Positions 44,188 through 51,574 of a DNA stretch of 64,000 nt are shown piece by piece (the first letter of the stretch is position 1; every line of letters starts with the position of its first letter). The translations under genes and the position numbers were made by a program. Location of the stretch: contig NZ_PGTO01000018.1 of NCBI RefSeq assembly GCF_003284725.1, positions 1 to 64,000 on the forward strand, read 5' to 3'. The notes beneath the pieces are model-generated. The model was not told the origin of the DNA, did no database searches, and saw nothing but the letters and a program-made list of their open reading frames with translations. The DNA comes from Paramagnetospirillum kuznetsovii. Its GTDB lineage: Bacteria; Pseudomonadota; Alphaproteobacteria; Rhodospirillales; Magnetospirillaceae.

Positions 44188-46488
44188 ATGCTATCGCGCA
44201 ATCTGGAGCAGAGCCTGCACCGAGCCTTGTCGTATGCCACCGACAGGCGGCACGAATACGCAACGCTGGAACATCTCTTGCTGTCGCTCACCGAGGATCA
44301 GGACGCCGTCGCGGTGTTGCGAGCCTGCAATGTGGACATCGATAAGCTAAAGCACGACCTGACCGATTTCATCGACACCTCTCTGGTGGATCTGGTCAGC
44401 CCCCGCGCCACCGAGCCCAAGCCGACCGCGGGCTTCCAGCGGGTGGTGCAGCGCGCCGCCATCCATGTGCAAAGCTCGGGGCGCGAGGAAGTGACCGGTG
44501 CCAATGTGGTGGTCGCCCTGTTCTCCGAGCGCGAAAGCCATGCCGTCTATTTCCTTCAGATGCAGGATATGACCCGGCTGGACGCGGTGAATTATATCAG
44601 CCATGGCGTCGCCAAGGCCCCCGGACGTGGCCAGGCCCGCGCCGTGCACGGCGCCGACGAGGACGCCGGATCGGAAAAGGTGGTCAAGAAGGGCCAGGAG
44701 GCGCTGACCGCCTATTGCGTCAATCTCAACAAGAAGGCGGAGCAGGGCAAGATCGACCCGCTGATCGGCCGCGAGGAGGAGATCGACCGCACCATCCAGA
44801 TCCTCTGCCGCCGGTCCAAGAACAATCCGCTTTATGTGGGCGACCCCGGTGTCGGCAAGACCGCCATCGCCGAGGGCCTCGCGTTGCGCATTCTCAAGGG
44901 CGAGGTGCCCGACGTCTTGAAGGATGCCACCATCTTCGCGCTGGACATGGGCTCGCTGCTGGCGGGAACCCGCTATCGCGGCGATTTCGAGGAACGCCTG
45001 AAGGCCGTCGTCACCGAGCTGGAAAACTATGACGGCGCCATCATGTTCATCGACGAGATCCATACGGTGATCGGAGCGGGCGCCACCTCGGGCGGGTCCA
45101 TGGACGCGTCCAATCTGCTGAAGCCCTCGCTGGCCTCGGGCACGCTGCGCTGCATCGGCTCGACCACCTACAAGGAATTCCGCAATCACTTCGAGAAGGA
45201 CCGCGCCCTGGTGCGCCGCTTCCAGAAGATCGACGTCAACGAGCCGTCCATCCCCGACACCATCAAGATCCTGAACGGGATCAAGACCTATTACGAAAGC
45301 CATCACAAGGTTCGCTATACCCCCGACGCCATCAAGGCGGCGGTGGAGCTTTCTGCCAAATACATCAACGACCGCAAGCTGCCGGACAAGGCCATCGACG
45401 TCATCGACGAGGTGGGCGCGTCGCGCATGCTGCTGCCCGAATCCAAGCGGCGCAAGACGGTGACGGTGAAGGACATCGAGGATGTGATCGCCAAGATCGC
45501 TCGTATTCCTCCCAAAAGCGTATCGACCAACGACATGGCCGCATTGAAGACGCTGGAGCGGGATCTGAAGACCCTGGTGTTCGGCCAGGACAAGGCCATC
45601 GAGATGTTGGCTTCGGCCATCAAGCTGGCCCGCGCCGGGCTGCGCGAACCGGAAAAGCCCATCGGCTGTTACCTGTTCTCCGGTCCGACCGGCGTCGGCA
45701 AGACCGAAGTCGCCCGTCAGCTCGCCCAGATCATGGGGATCGAGCTGACCCGCTTCGACATGTCGGAATACATGGAACGCCATTCGGTCTCGCGGCTCAT
45801 CGGCGCGCCGCCCGGCTATGTGGGATTCGACCAGGGCGGGTTGCTGACCGACGCCATCGACCAGCATCCCCATTGCGTGCTGCTGCTCGACGAGATCGAA
45901 AAGGCCCATCCCGATCTGTTCAACATCCTGCTGCAGGTCATGGATCACGGCAAGTTGACGGACCACAACGGCAAGAACGTGGATTTCCGCAACGTCATCC
46001 TGATCATGACCACCAATGCCGGGGCGGCCGATCTGGCCAAGGCCACCATCGGCTTCGAGCGCGAATCCCGGGAAGGCGACGATACCGAGGCGATCAACCG
46101 CATGTTCACCCCGGAATTCCGCAATCGCCTGGACGCCACCATCGGCTTCGCCAGCCTGACGCCGGACATCGTCGCCCAGGTGGTCGACAAATTCATCATG
46201 CAGTTGGAAGTGCAGTTGGGTGACCGCGACGTCACCATCGAACTGACCGATCAGGCAAGGGCATGGCTGGCCAAGAAGGGTTATGACCGCAGCTTCGGAG
46301 CTCGGCCGCTGGCCCGGGTCATTCAGGAGCACATCAAGAAATCCCTGGCCGAGGAACTGTTGTTCGGCAAGCTGGCCAAGGGCGGCATCGTTCGCATCAA
46401 GGTCGATGACGCCAATAAGTTGGAATTCGAGTTCGTCTCGGCGCCTGCCAAACCGACCAAGACGCCGGAACCCGAATTGGTGGGGTAG
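44188..46488 (+). CDS. clpA: ATP-dependent Clp protease ATP-binding subunit ClpA
   Basis: 766-residue AAA+ unfoldase that feeds ClpP. The N domain (about 1-145) binds ClpS. D1 has Walker [14 protein letters not shown] and [15 protein letters not shown]2 has [13 protein letters not shown], the pore loop IGAPPGYVG and [12 protein letters not shown]. The D2 small domain ends [22 protein letters not shown]. The length is that of ClpA, without the ClpB middle domain. Confidence 0.97.
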   Translation: MLSRNLEQSLHRALSYATDRRHEYATLEHLLLSLTEDQDAVAVLRACNVDIDKLKHDLTDFIDTSLVDLVSPRATEPKPTAGFQRVVQRAAIHVQSSGREEVTGANVVVALFSERESHAVYFLQMQDMTRLDAVNYISHGVAKAPGRGQARAVHGADEDAGSEKVVKKGQEALTAYCVNLNKKAEQGKIDPLIGREEEIDRTIQILCRRSKNNPLYVGDPGVGKTAIAEGLALRILKGEVPDVLKDATIFALDMGSLLAGTRYRGDFEERLKAVVTELENYDGAIMFIDEIHTVIGAGATSGGSMDASNLLKPSLASGTLRCIGSTTYKEFRNHFEKDRALVRRFQKIDVNEPSIPDTIKILNGIKTYYESHHKVRYTPDAIKAAVELSAKYINDRKLPDKAIDVIDEVGASRMLLPESKRRKTVTVKDIEDVIAKIARIPPKSVSTNDMAALKTLERDLKTLVFGQDKAIEMLASAIKLARAGLREPEKPIGCYLFSGPTGVGKTEVARQLAQIMGIELTRFDMSEYMERHSVSRLIGAPPGYVGFDQGGLLTDAIDQHPHCVLLLDEIEKAHPDLFNILLQVMDHGKLTDHNGKNVDFRNVILIMTTNAGAADLAKATIGFERESREGDDTEAINRMFTPEFRNRLDATIGFASLTPDIVAQVVDKFIMQLEVQLGDRDVTIELTDQARAWLAKKGYDRSFGARPLARVIQEHIKKSLAEELLFGKLAKGGIVRIKVDDANKLEFEFVSAPAKPTKTPEPELVG

Positions 46489-46533
46489 ATGAGAGCTTTT
46501 CCATTTCCCCCGCGCTTGGTGCTGCCTATAATG

Positions 46534-46567
46534 CGATCCGCCTAACCCATACGGGTTGGGCGGATCC
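46534..46567 (+). terminator. Probable terminator hairpin after clpA
   Basis: GATCCGCCTAACCC pairs with GGGTTGGGCGGATC (one G-T wobble) around ATAC. No T-tract follows, so termination may be weak or the structure may serve as a decay barrier. Confidence 0.5.
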
Positions 46568-46585
46568 GTTGTACTGAAAAGCCCC

Positions 46586-46981
46586 ATGACCCAGCCAGCA
46601 ACCGGCCAGTACCCCTGCGTTATCGCCGTCGATGATGACGTGACCATGCGTGAACTGATCTCGCGTTATTTGACGCAAGCTGGGTTCTCCGTGGTTCCGT
46701 GTTCCTGCGGAGCCGAGATGTGGGCTGCTTTGGCCGCCTATCCGCCCGGTCTGGTCCTGCTCGATATCGAATTGGCGGGCGAGGATGGTTTGGCCCTGGC
46801 GGAAGAGCTGCGCGCCAAATATGGATTTGGTTTGCCCGTCGTCATGCTGACCGGCGTCGAGGAAGGCGCGGCCAAGGCCATGGCCTATGATGTCGGGGCC
46901 GATGATTATCTGACCAAGCCCTGCGATTGGCGACGTTTGGTCGCCATCGTCAGCCGGTTCGTCTCCGCCGCCGTTTCCTGA
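46586..46981 (+). CDS. Single-domain response regulator
   Basis: 131-residue CheY-like receiver without an output domain. Acidic pocket VDDD (D16-D18), phosphoacceptor D60 in LVLLDIEL, Thr89 in MLTG and Lys111 in YLTKP are all in place. The partner kinase is unknown; no kinase is adjacent. It lacks a clear ribosome site, and the GTG-like upstream extension passes through the clpA hairpin, so the ATG at 46586 is used. Confidence 0.9.
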   Translation: MTQPATGQYPCVIAVDDDVTMRELISRYLTQAGFSVVPCSCGAEMWAALAAYPPGLVLLDIELAGEDGLALAEELRAKYGFGLPVVMLTGVEEGAAKAMAYDVGADDYLTKPCDWRRLVAIVSRFVSAAVS

Positions 46982-47003
46982 TATAACAGGGTGCGGGAAA
47001 CCC

Positions 47004-47124
47004 CCGTCATTCCCGCGAAGGCGGGAATCCATGCGTCAACTCCTCAGTTTCGTATGGCTAAAGCCCCACCTCGCATCAACATGGACCCCCGCCTGCGCGG
47101 GGGTGACGATAAAAAGGGGGCGAG
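47004..47124. repeat. Composite repeat block B (uninterrupted)
   Basis: It starts CCCGTCATTCCCGCGAAGGC and ends CGGGGGTGACGATAAAAAGG, matching the two ends of block A at 40066-40376. Only about 50 bases separate the two conserved ends here, so this looks like the form without the nested insert. Confidence 0.8.
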
Positions 47125-47155
47125 AACGCGTTTTTCCGCCGCCTAATCAAAGTCC

Positions 47156-47566
47156 TCATCCCAGAGCGTTGTTGATCAGATACTGCGCAATGTCGGTCGG
47201 CTTGACCTTGAGCGTCTTGGGCTCCTGGTTGGTTTCCAGGGCGATGCGGATGCGCATGGAGTTCTCCACCTTGACGAGATCCACCTTCACCAGCCCCTGC
47301 GCCCCCTTGATCTTGGGGTAGTAGTTGGGGTCCACCAGCTTTTCCTTGCGGGCGAGGCGTTCCAGCAGGGATTGCTCGGTGACGCCCTCGGCGTCCTGGG
47401 TCTTGATCAACTCCCAGTCGGTGACCCCGGCCAATCCGGCGGCCAGCATCTCCGCCGCGTCGCCGTCTTCAAGGAAGCCGATCTTATAGACCGTGTTCTT
47501 GCCCAGGCCCACATCGGCGCCCCAGGTTTGCAGCGCCTTGCTCTTGGCGACGTAGATGGTTCCCAT
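47156..47566 (-). CDS. Conserved hypothetical protein, possible GIY-YIG-like fold
   Basis: 136-residue cytoplasmic protein of unknown function. GTIYVAKSKALQTWG and NTVYKIGFLEDGDAAEML recall the first strands of the MUG113/T5orf172 branch of GIY-YIG domains (IYV, then V-Y-K-I-G). A conserved-looking Glu-rich middle and YYPKIKGAQGLVKV follow. No catalytic set can be assigned, so the fold call is weak. The ATG at 47564-47566 is preferred to an upstream start. Confidence 0.5.
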   Translation of the reverse strand: MGTIYVAKSKALQTWGADVGLGKNTVYKIGFLEDGDAAEMLAAGLAGVTDWELIKTQDAEGVTEQSLLERLARKEKLVDPNYYPKIKGAQGLVKVDLVKVENSMRIRIALETNQEPKTLKVKPTDIAQYLINNALG

Positions 47567-47768
47567 GACGAACTCCCATGACGGTGGCGTTTCGACTACA
47601 GGTAACACGCCGCTTAGACCAGGGGAATTTGTTACCGGCCTACTTTGGAATAGGCGCGGGGCATTGGTATCAATGCCCGGATTTGCGCGACTTTCGGGTG
47701 TTCCCCCTATTGTGGCCGACGGGAAATTGCCTTAGATCAAGCCCGACGTGGGGGGAGAATATCGAATT

Positions 47769-47948
47769 ATGCTTGCCGTCAGCGCATTCACCGAATCACG
47801 GAACAGCCTGTTGAGGTGTGGCGCCTGCCGCTATTTCACCCATGAGCGCTGCTGCAATTCCACCGCGCGGCTGGACGGCGAGGACCAAAAGACCGGCGAA
47901 TGCCCGTATTTCCGCTTCGCGCAGTCCCACGCCCCAACCTTCTACTGA
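47769..47948 (+). CDS. Small cysteine-rich protein
   Basis: 59-residue protein with five cysteines and a His: RCGACRYFTHERCCNS and TGECPYFRF. The CxxC, CC and later C arrangement could hold zinc or an Fe-S cluster. No signal peptide is seen. It is convergent with rpsI and shares a bidirectional hairpin. I do not recognise the family, and short high-GC frames can mislead, but the Cys spacing argues for a real gene. Confidence 0.5.
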   Translation: MLAVSAFTESRNSLLRCGACRYFTHERCCNSTARLDGEDQKTGECPYFRFAQSHAPTFY

Positions 47949-47975
47949 CGCCGTCTTCCATCGCCGTCCGACCAA

Positions 47976-48007
47976 TGAAAAAGGCCCGGAGTTTCCTCCG
48001 GGCCTTA
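47976..48007 (-). terminator. Terminator of the rplM-rpsI operon
   Basis: AAGGCCCGGAG pairs with CTCCGGGCCTT around a four-base loop. On the minus strand TTTTTC follows. The plus strand also runs into a T-rich stretch, so it may serve the small Cys-rich gene as well. Confidence 0.85.
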
Positions 48008-48034
48008 ATCTTTTCCCCACCAGGGGAAGCGCGA

Positions 48035-48502
48035 TTAGCGCTTCGAGAACTGGGTGGAACGGCGAGCCTTGTGCTTGCCGTACTTCTTGCGCTCGACCAC
48101 GCGGGGATCGCGGGTGAGGAAGCCGCCTGCCTTCAGCGCCGGGCGCAGGCCCGGATCGAAGAAGGTCAGCGCGCGGCTGATGCCGTGACGCAGGGCGCCG
48201 GCCTGACCGGACAGGCCGCCGCCGGTGACGGTGCAGTTCACGTCGAACTGACCTTCGACCCGGGCGGTCTGGAACGGCTGGTTGATGATCATGCGCAGCA
48301 CCGGACGAGCAAAGTACACCGGCAATTCGCGGCCGTTGACGATGATCTTGCCGGAACCGGGCTTCACCCAGACGCGGGCGACGGCGTTCTTGCGCTTGCC
48401 GGTGGCATAGGCACGGCCCTGGGCATCGACCTTACGGACATGCACGGGGGCCTGGGCCGGGGTCGAGGCCTTCAGATCGGCCAAGCTGGAGAGATCGGCC
48501 AT
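48035..48502 (-). CDS. rpsI: 30S ribosomal protein S9
   Basis: 155 residues. It has the S9 core [18 protein letters not shown], the [19 protein letters not shown] segment and the invariant basic C-terminus [11 protein letters not shown] that reaches the ribosomal P site. The alphaproteobacterial N-terminal extension (about 25 residues) is present. It starts four bases after rplM. Confidence 0.98.
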   Translation of the reverse strand: MADLSSLADLKASTPAQAPVHVRKVDAQGRAYATGKRKNAVARVWVKPGSGKIIVNGRELPVYFARPVLRMIINQPFQTARVEGQFDVNCTVTGGGLSGQAGALRHGISRALTFFDPGLRPALKAGGFLTRDPRVVERKKYGKHKARRSTQFSKR

Positions 48503-48506
48503 GGGA

Positions 48507-48965
48507 CTACCTCTTATTCTTCGGGTTCAGCGCGCCGACATCCAGCGCGGCGGGCGCCTGGGCCTCGTGCGGATGGGCGGAGCCGGCATAGACGCGCAGG
48601 TTCTTCATCTGCTGACGGCCGAGCGGACCACGGGTGATCATGCGCTCGACGGCCTTTTCGATGACCCGCTCGGGGAAGCGGCCGGTCAGCAGCTGACCCA
48701 TGGTGCGGTCCTTGATGCCGCCGGGATGGCCGGTATGCCAGTAGAAGCGCTTGTCGGCGAGCTTGTTGCCGGTCAGCTTGACCTTCTCGGCATTGACGAC
48801 GATGACGTTGTCGCCCATGTCCACATGCGGGGTGTAGGTCGGAAGATGCTTACCGCGCAGCCGCATCGAGATGATGGTGGCAAGGCGGCCAAGCACGACG
48901 CCGTCCGCGTCGATCACAACCCACTTCTTTTCAACTTCGGACGGTTTGGCGTTATAGGTCTTCAT
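48507..48965 (-). CDS. rplM: 50S ribosomal protein L13
   Basis: 152 residues. [20 protein letters not shown] starts the protein, with [29 protein letters not shown] and the C-terminal [14 protein letters not shown]. First gene of the rplM-rpsI pair. The start at MKTY is preferred over a Met three codons upstream. Confidence 0.98.
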   Translation of the reverse strand: MKTYNAKPSEVEKKWVVIDADGVVLGRLATIISMRLRGKHLPTYTPHVDMGDNVIVVNAEKVKLTGNKLADKRFYWHTGHPGGIKDRTMGQLLTGRFPERVIEKAVERMITRGPLGRQQMKNLRVYAGSAHPHEAQAPAALDVGALNPKNKR

Positions 48966-49025
48966 GGCACCCACGGCAAAACCAGTTGGCGTCGCCGAGG
49001 CTTATCCCCGGCGTCGAGGGCGCGG

Positions 49026-49053
49026 AGTATGCCACAGGGGGCTTTTCTGTCAA
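49026..49053 (-). promoter_or_regulatory. Promoter of rplM-rpsI
   Basis: On the minus strand: a perfect TTGACA, 16 bases, CATACT. The start would be near 49019, giving a leader of about 55 bases. Confidence 0.7.
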
Positions 49054-49092
49054 TGATAAATAACATCAATAAAAACAATACGTTACAAATGC

Positions 49093-49106
49093 GGTATTAT
49101 AATACC
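49093..49106. promoter_or_regulatory. Perfect palindrome upstream of the rplM promoter
   Basis: GGTATTATAATACC is a 14-bp perfect palindrome in an AT-rich island (about 49050-49170), 40 bases upstream of the rplM -35. It could be an operator, or a divergent -10 (TATAAT on both strands). The rest of 48966-49245 shows no gene. Confidence 0.45.
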
Positions 49107-49245
49107 TCCGCTGGAGTCCATGGATTTAGCCACTTTGCCGACAACGGTCACGATGGTGCATTAAATGAGATTCCTGGCTGAATCGCCATATGCGTGAGAC
49201 TCCGCGTGGTCCGGGCGATCCGCTGGCTGTCCCTCGCCACGTGCT

Positions 49246-50091
49246 TCATGCCTCCACGGTTCGACTGACCCCGCGCCCGCGTATGGGCGTGTGCCGGATG
49301 CTGGGGCCACGGGTGAAGGCGGCTCTGGTCACGATCAGAGCCTTAACTCCCCATCCAGAAGTCGCCGCCAGGATGCCCCCCAAGGCGGCCAAGGGCTGGG
49401 GGAGGACGAAGAGGGACAGCAGGATCAGGGACAAGCCCGCCAGTCCCACCGCGCGGAGAGCAAGAGCGGTGGACGAGCCCAGACATTCAAGGGTGCCTGC
49501 GGGGGCCTTGCTGTCGAGCAATCCTTGGCCATAGGCACGCCAAGTCATCGCGCGGGCCAGACCCGCAACCAGAGCGGTTGTAATCCAGGCGGCGGATGGC
49601 TCGCCGCCAAGCGCCAGAAACGCACCGGTTCCCTCGGCCAATCCTATGGCGATGATGAAAGGCACGATCTCCGGCTGCTTCCAGGCGGGAATGCCGCGCG
49701 ACGCTTTCAGGATGCGGGCCTGGCAATAGAGAAATCCCCCGGCCAGGACCATGACGGCGACCAGCAAGGCGGGATAGCCGGTCGCGACGAAGCCCAGGGT
49801 GCAAAACGCCAGGGGCGCCGCCAAGATCCCTTCGCGGGTCATCCACGAGGTTTGGGGATGGAAGAAGACATTCAGCGCCCGCCAGGGCTTGCCGATTTCC
49901 AGCCAGACCAGCGACAATCCGGCCATGACGAAACCCATGCCGACCAGAAGGGGAATGGTCACCTCAAGCCCCGCCAAACCGGCGGCGGCAGAAATCATGA
50001 GAAGCCCGGTTCCGGTGCCGCCACCGATGAAATTGCCCGCCGCCCGCAGATCCCAGAACCCCTGCCGTTTGGCCAAAGCGATCTGTCTCAT
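49246..50091 (-). CDS. Membrane anchor subunit of molybdopterin oxidoreductase (DmsC/PadD-like)
   Basis: 281-residue protein with about eight hydrophobic helices, including GLLMISAAAGLAGLEVTIPL and LVAVMVLAGGFLYCQA. The FHPQTSWMTREGILAAPLAF segment is typical of DmsC/NrfD-type anchors (SWxxRE). It should dock the catalytic and Fe-S subunits and pass electrons to or from quinone. Its ATG overlaps the stop of the Fe-S gene (ATGA). Last gene of the operon. Confidence 0.8.
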   Translation of the reverse strand: MRQIALAKRQGFWDLRAAGNFIGGGTGTGLLMISAAAGLAGLEVTIPLLVGMGFVMAGLSLVWLEIGKPWRALNVFFHPQTSWMTREGILAAPLAFCTLGFVATGYPALLVAVMVLAGGFLYCQARILKASRGIPAWKQPEIVPFIIAIGLAEGTGAFLALGGEPSAAWITTALVAGLARAMTWRAYGQGLLDSKAPAGTLECLGSSTALALRAVGLAGLSLILLSLFVLPQPLAALGGILAATSGWGVKALIVTRAAFTRGPSIRHTPIRGRGVSRTVEA

Positions 50092-50741
50092 AGCGCCCCC
50101 TTGTCCCAGAGATAGTAAAACCCCGGCCCGGTTCCCTCGTCCTCGTGCATTCGGAACCACTGGTTCTCGGCCACCAGCTTGGAGACGGCGCTGTCCGGGG
50201 CGTGGATGTCGCCGAACCGCAATGCCCCCGATAGGCAGGAATTGACGCAAGCCGGCGTGGCTTCCGGATGGATGCCAGGGACTTTGCCGGCCTTGGTGCC
50301 GGCATCGATGCGGTCGATGCAGAAGGTGCACTTGGTGACGACGCCGATCTTGGACGGGTCGAAGCGCAGCTGTTCCGAGGCCACGGAAGATGGGCCATAG
50401 GCGAATTCGGCCTTGTCCACCTTGTAGCGAGCCTCGTAGGGGCACGAGATGGCGCAATAGCCGCAGCCGATACAGATGTCGTAGTCGATGGTCACCAGGC
50501 CGTCGGCGCGTTTGCCCGTGGCGGTGGAGGGACAGACCTCCATGCAGGGGGGTTCGTCGCAATGCTGGCAACCGGTGGGCAGGAAGACCCGGCTGACTTC
50601 GGGATACTCTCCTGCTTCAATGTCCAGCACCCGGCGCCATTGGACGCCGGGCGGCGTTCCATTGGCTTCCTTGCACGACGCGGTGCAGGTCTGGCACCCG
50701 ACGCAGCGGCGCAGGTCGGCCACCATGATGTAGCGGGTCAT
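50088..50741 (-). CDS. Four-cluster Fe-S subunit of molybdopterin oxidoreductase (PadC-like)
   Basis: 217-residue ferredoxin-type subunit. Cysteine sets: CVGCQTCTASC, CQHCDEPPCMEVCP, CIGCGYCAISCP, and CTFCIDRIDAG with CVNSC. It opens TRYIMVADLRRCVGCQ, as in subunits annotated PadC, and has no Tat signal. It relays electrons between the Mo subunit and the membrane anchor. It overlaps fdhD and the anchor gene by four bases each. Confidence 0.88.
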   Translation of the reverse strand: MTRYIMVADLRRCVGCQTCTASCKEANGTPPGVQWRRVLDIEAGEYPEVSRVFLPTGCQHCDEPPCMEVCPSTATGKRADGLVTIDYDICIGCGYCAISCPYEARYKVDKAEFAYGPSSVASEQLRFDPSKIGVVTKCTFCIDRIDAGTKAGKVPGIHPEATPACVNSCLSGALRFGDIHAPDSAVSKLVAENQWFRMHEDEGTGPGFYYLWDKGAL

Positions 50742-51574
50742 GAGGGGACTCCTGCAAGTATGCGCCCGGATCCGGCATAGAGCACATGGCCGCCTCCACG
50801 GGCGAAGCCGACCAGGGTCACATTCAGGCTGTCGGCCATGCGGATGGCCAGGGCGGTCGGCGCGCTGATGGCGGCCAGAATGCCGATGCCGACGGCGGCG
50901 GATTTCTGCACCATCTCGTAGCTGGCGCGGCTGGTGACCACGGCGGCCCCATGGCCTGGATCCATCCCTGCCCGCACCAGGGCTCCGATCAGCTTATCCA
51001 GGGCGTTGTGGCGTCCGACATCTTCGCGGATCAGGGCCAACGGGCCGTCAGCCAAAGCCCATCCGGCGGCGTGGGTCGCCCCGGTCAGGCGCTGCAGCGG
51101 TTGGTTGGCGCCCAGATCGCGAAACGCGGCATGCAGGGCGGGGGCGGAGATGGTCCCGCTCGCCCTCACCGGAGGAACGGGGCGGAATACCTGCCCCAGA
51201 TTTTCGGCGCCGCACAGGCCGCAGCCGGTTCTCCCGGCCATGGTGCGGCGCACCTGCTTCAGGCGGTGGAACGAGGCGGCGGCCACGGTGAGGCGCAGCA
51301 CGATACCCTCGCAGGTGGCCTGCTCCTCCACCTCCAGCAGGTCGCGGGGCCGCTCGATGATGCCCTCGGTCAGGCTGAAGCCCAGGGCGAAGTCCTCCAG
51401 ATCGGTGGGAGAGGCCAGCATCACCGCGTGGGAAACGCCGTTGAACTCCAGGCAGATCGGCACTTCGGCGGCGGCCAGGTCGTGGTCTTGGACGACTTCG
51501 CCGTTCCGCCAACGCTCCACCCGCACGGTTTCCACCGCTGGGCCATTGGCGGGGGCGACCATCATGGCGTTCAT
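50738..51574 (-). CDS. fdhD: Sulfurtransferase FdhD
   Basis: 278-residue protein that carries sulfur from IscS to the bis-MGD molybdenum cofactor of formate-dehydrogenase-type enzymes. It shows the catalytic GRTGCGLCGAEN (CxxC), NGVSHAVMLASPTDLEDFALGF, EDVGRHNALDKLIG and TSRASYEMVQKSAAVG. Its place inside the operon suggests the neighbouring Mo enzyme needs a sulfurated cofactor. It overlaps both neighbours by ATGA junctions. Confidence 0.95.
   Translation of the reverse strand: MNAMMVAPANGPAVETVRVERWRNGEVVQDHDLAAAEVPICLEFNGVSHAVMLASPTDLEDFALGFSLTEGIIERPRDLLEVEEQATCEGIVLRLTVAAASFHRLKQVRRTMAGRTGCGLCGAENLGQVFRPVPPVRASGTISAPALHAAFRDLGANQPLQRLTGATHAAGWALADGPLALIREDVGRHNALDKLIGALVRAGMDPGHGAAVVTSRASYEMVQKSAAVGIGILAAISAPTALAIRMADSLNVTLVGFARGGGHVLYAGSGRILAGVPS

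Noticed and set aside
44347-46647. 766-codon minus-strand frame opposite clpA
   Set aside because: Mirror of clpA with no family features; ClpA motifs are complete on the plus strand.
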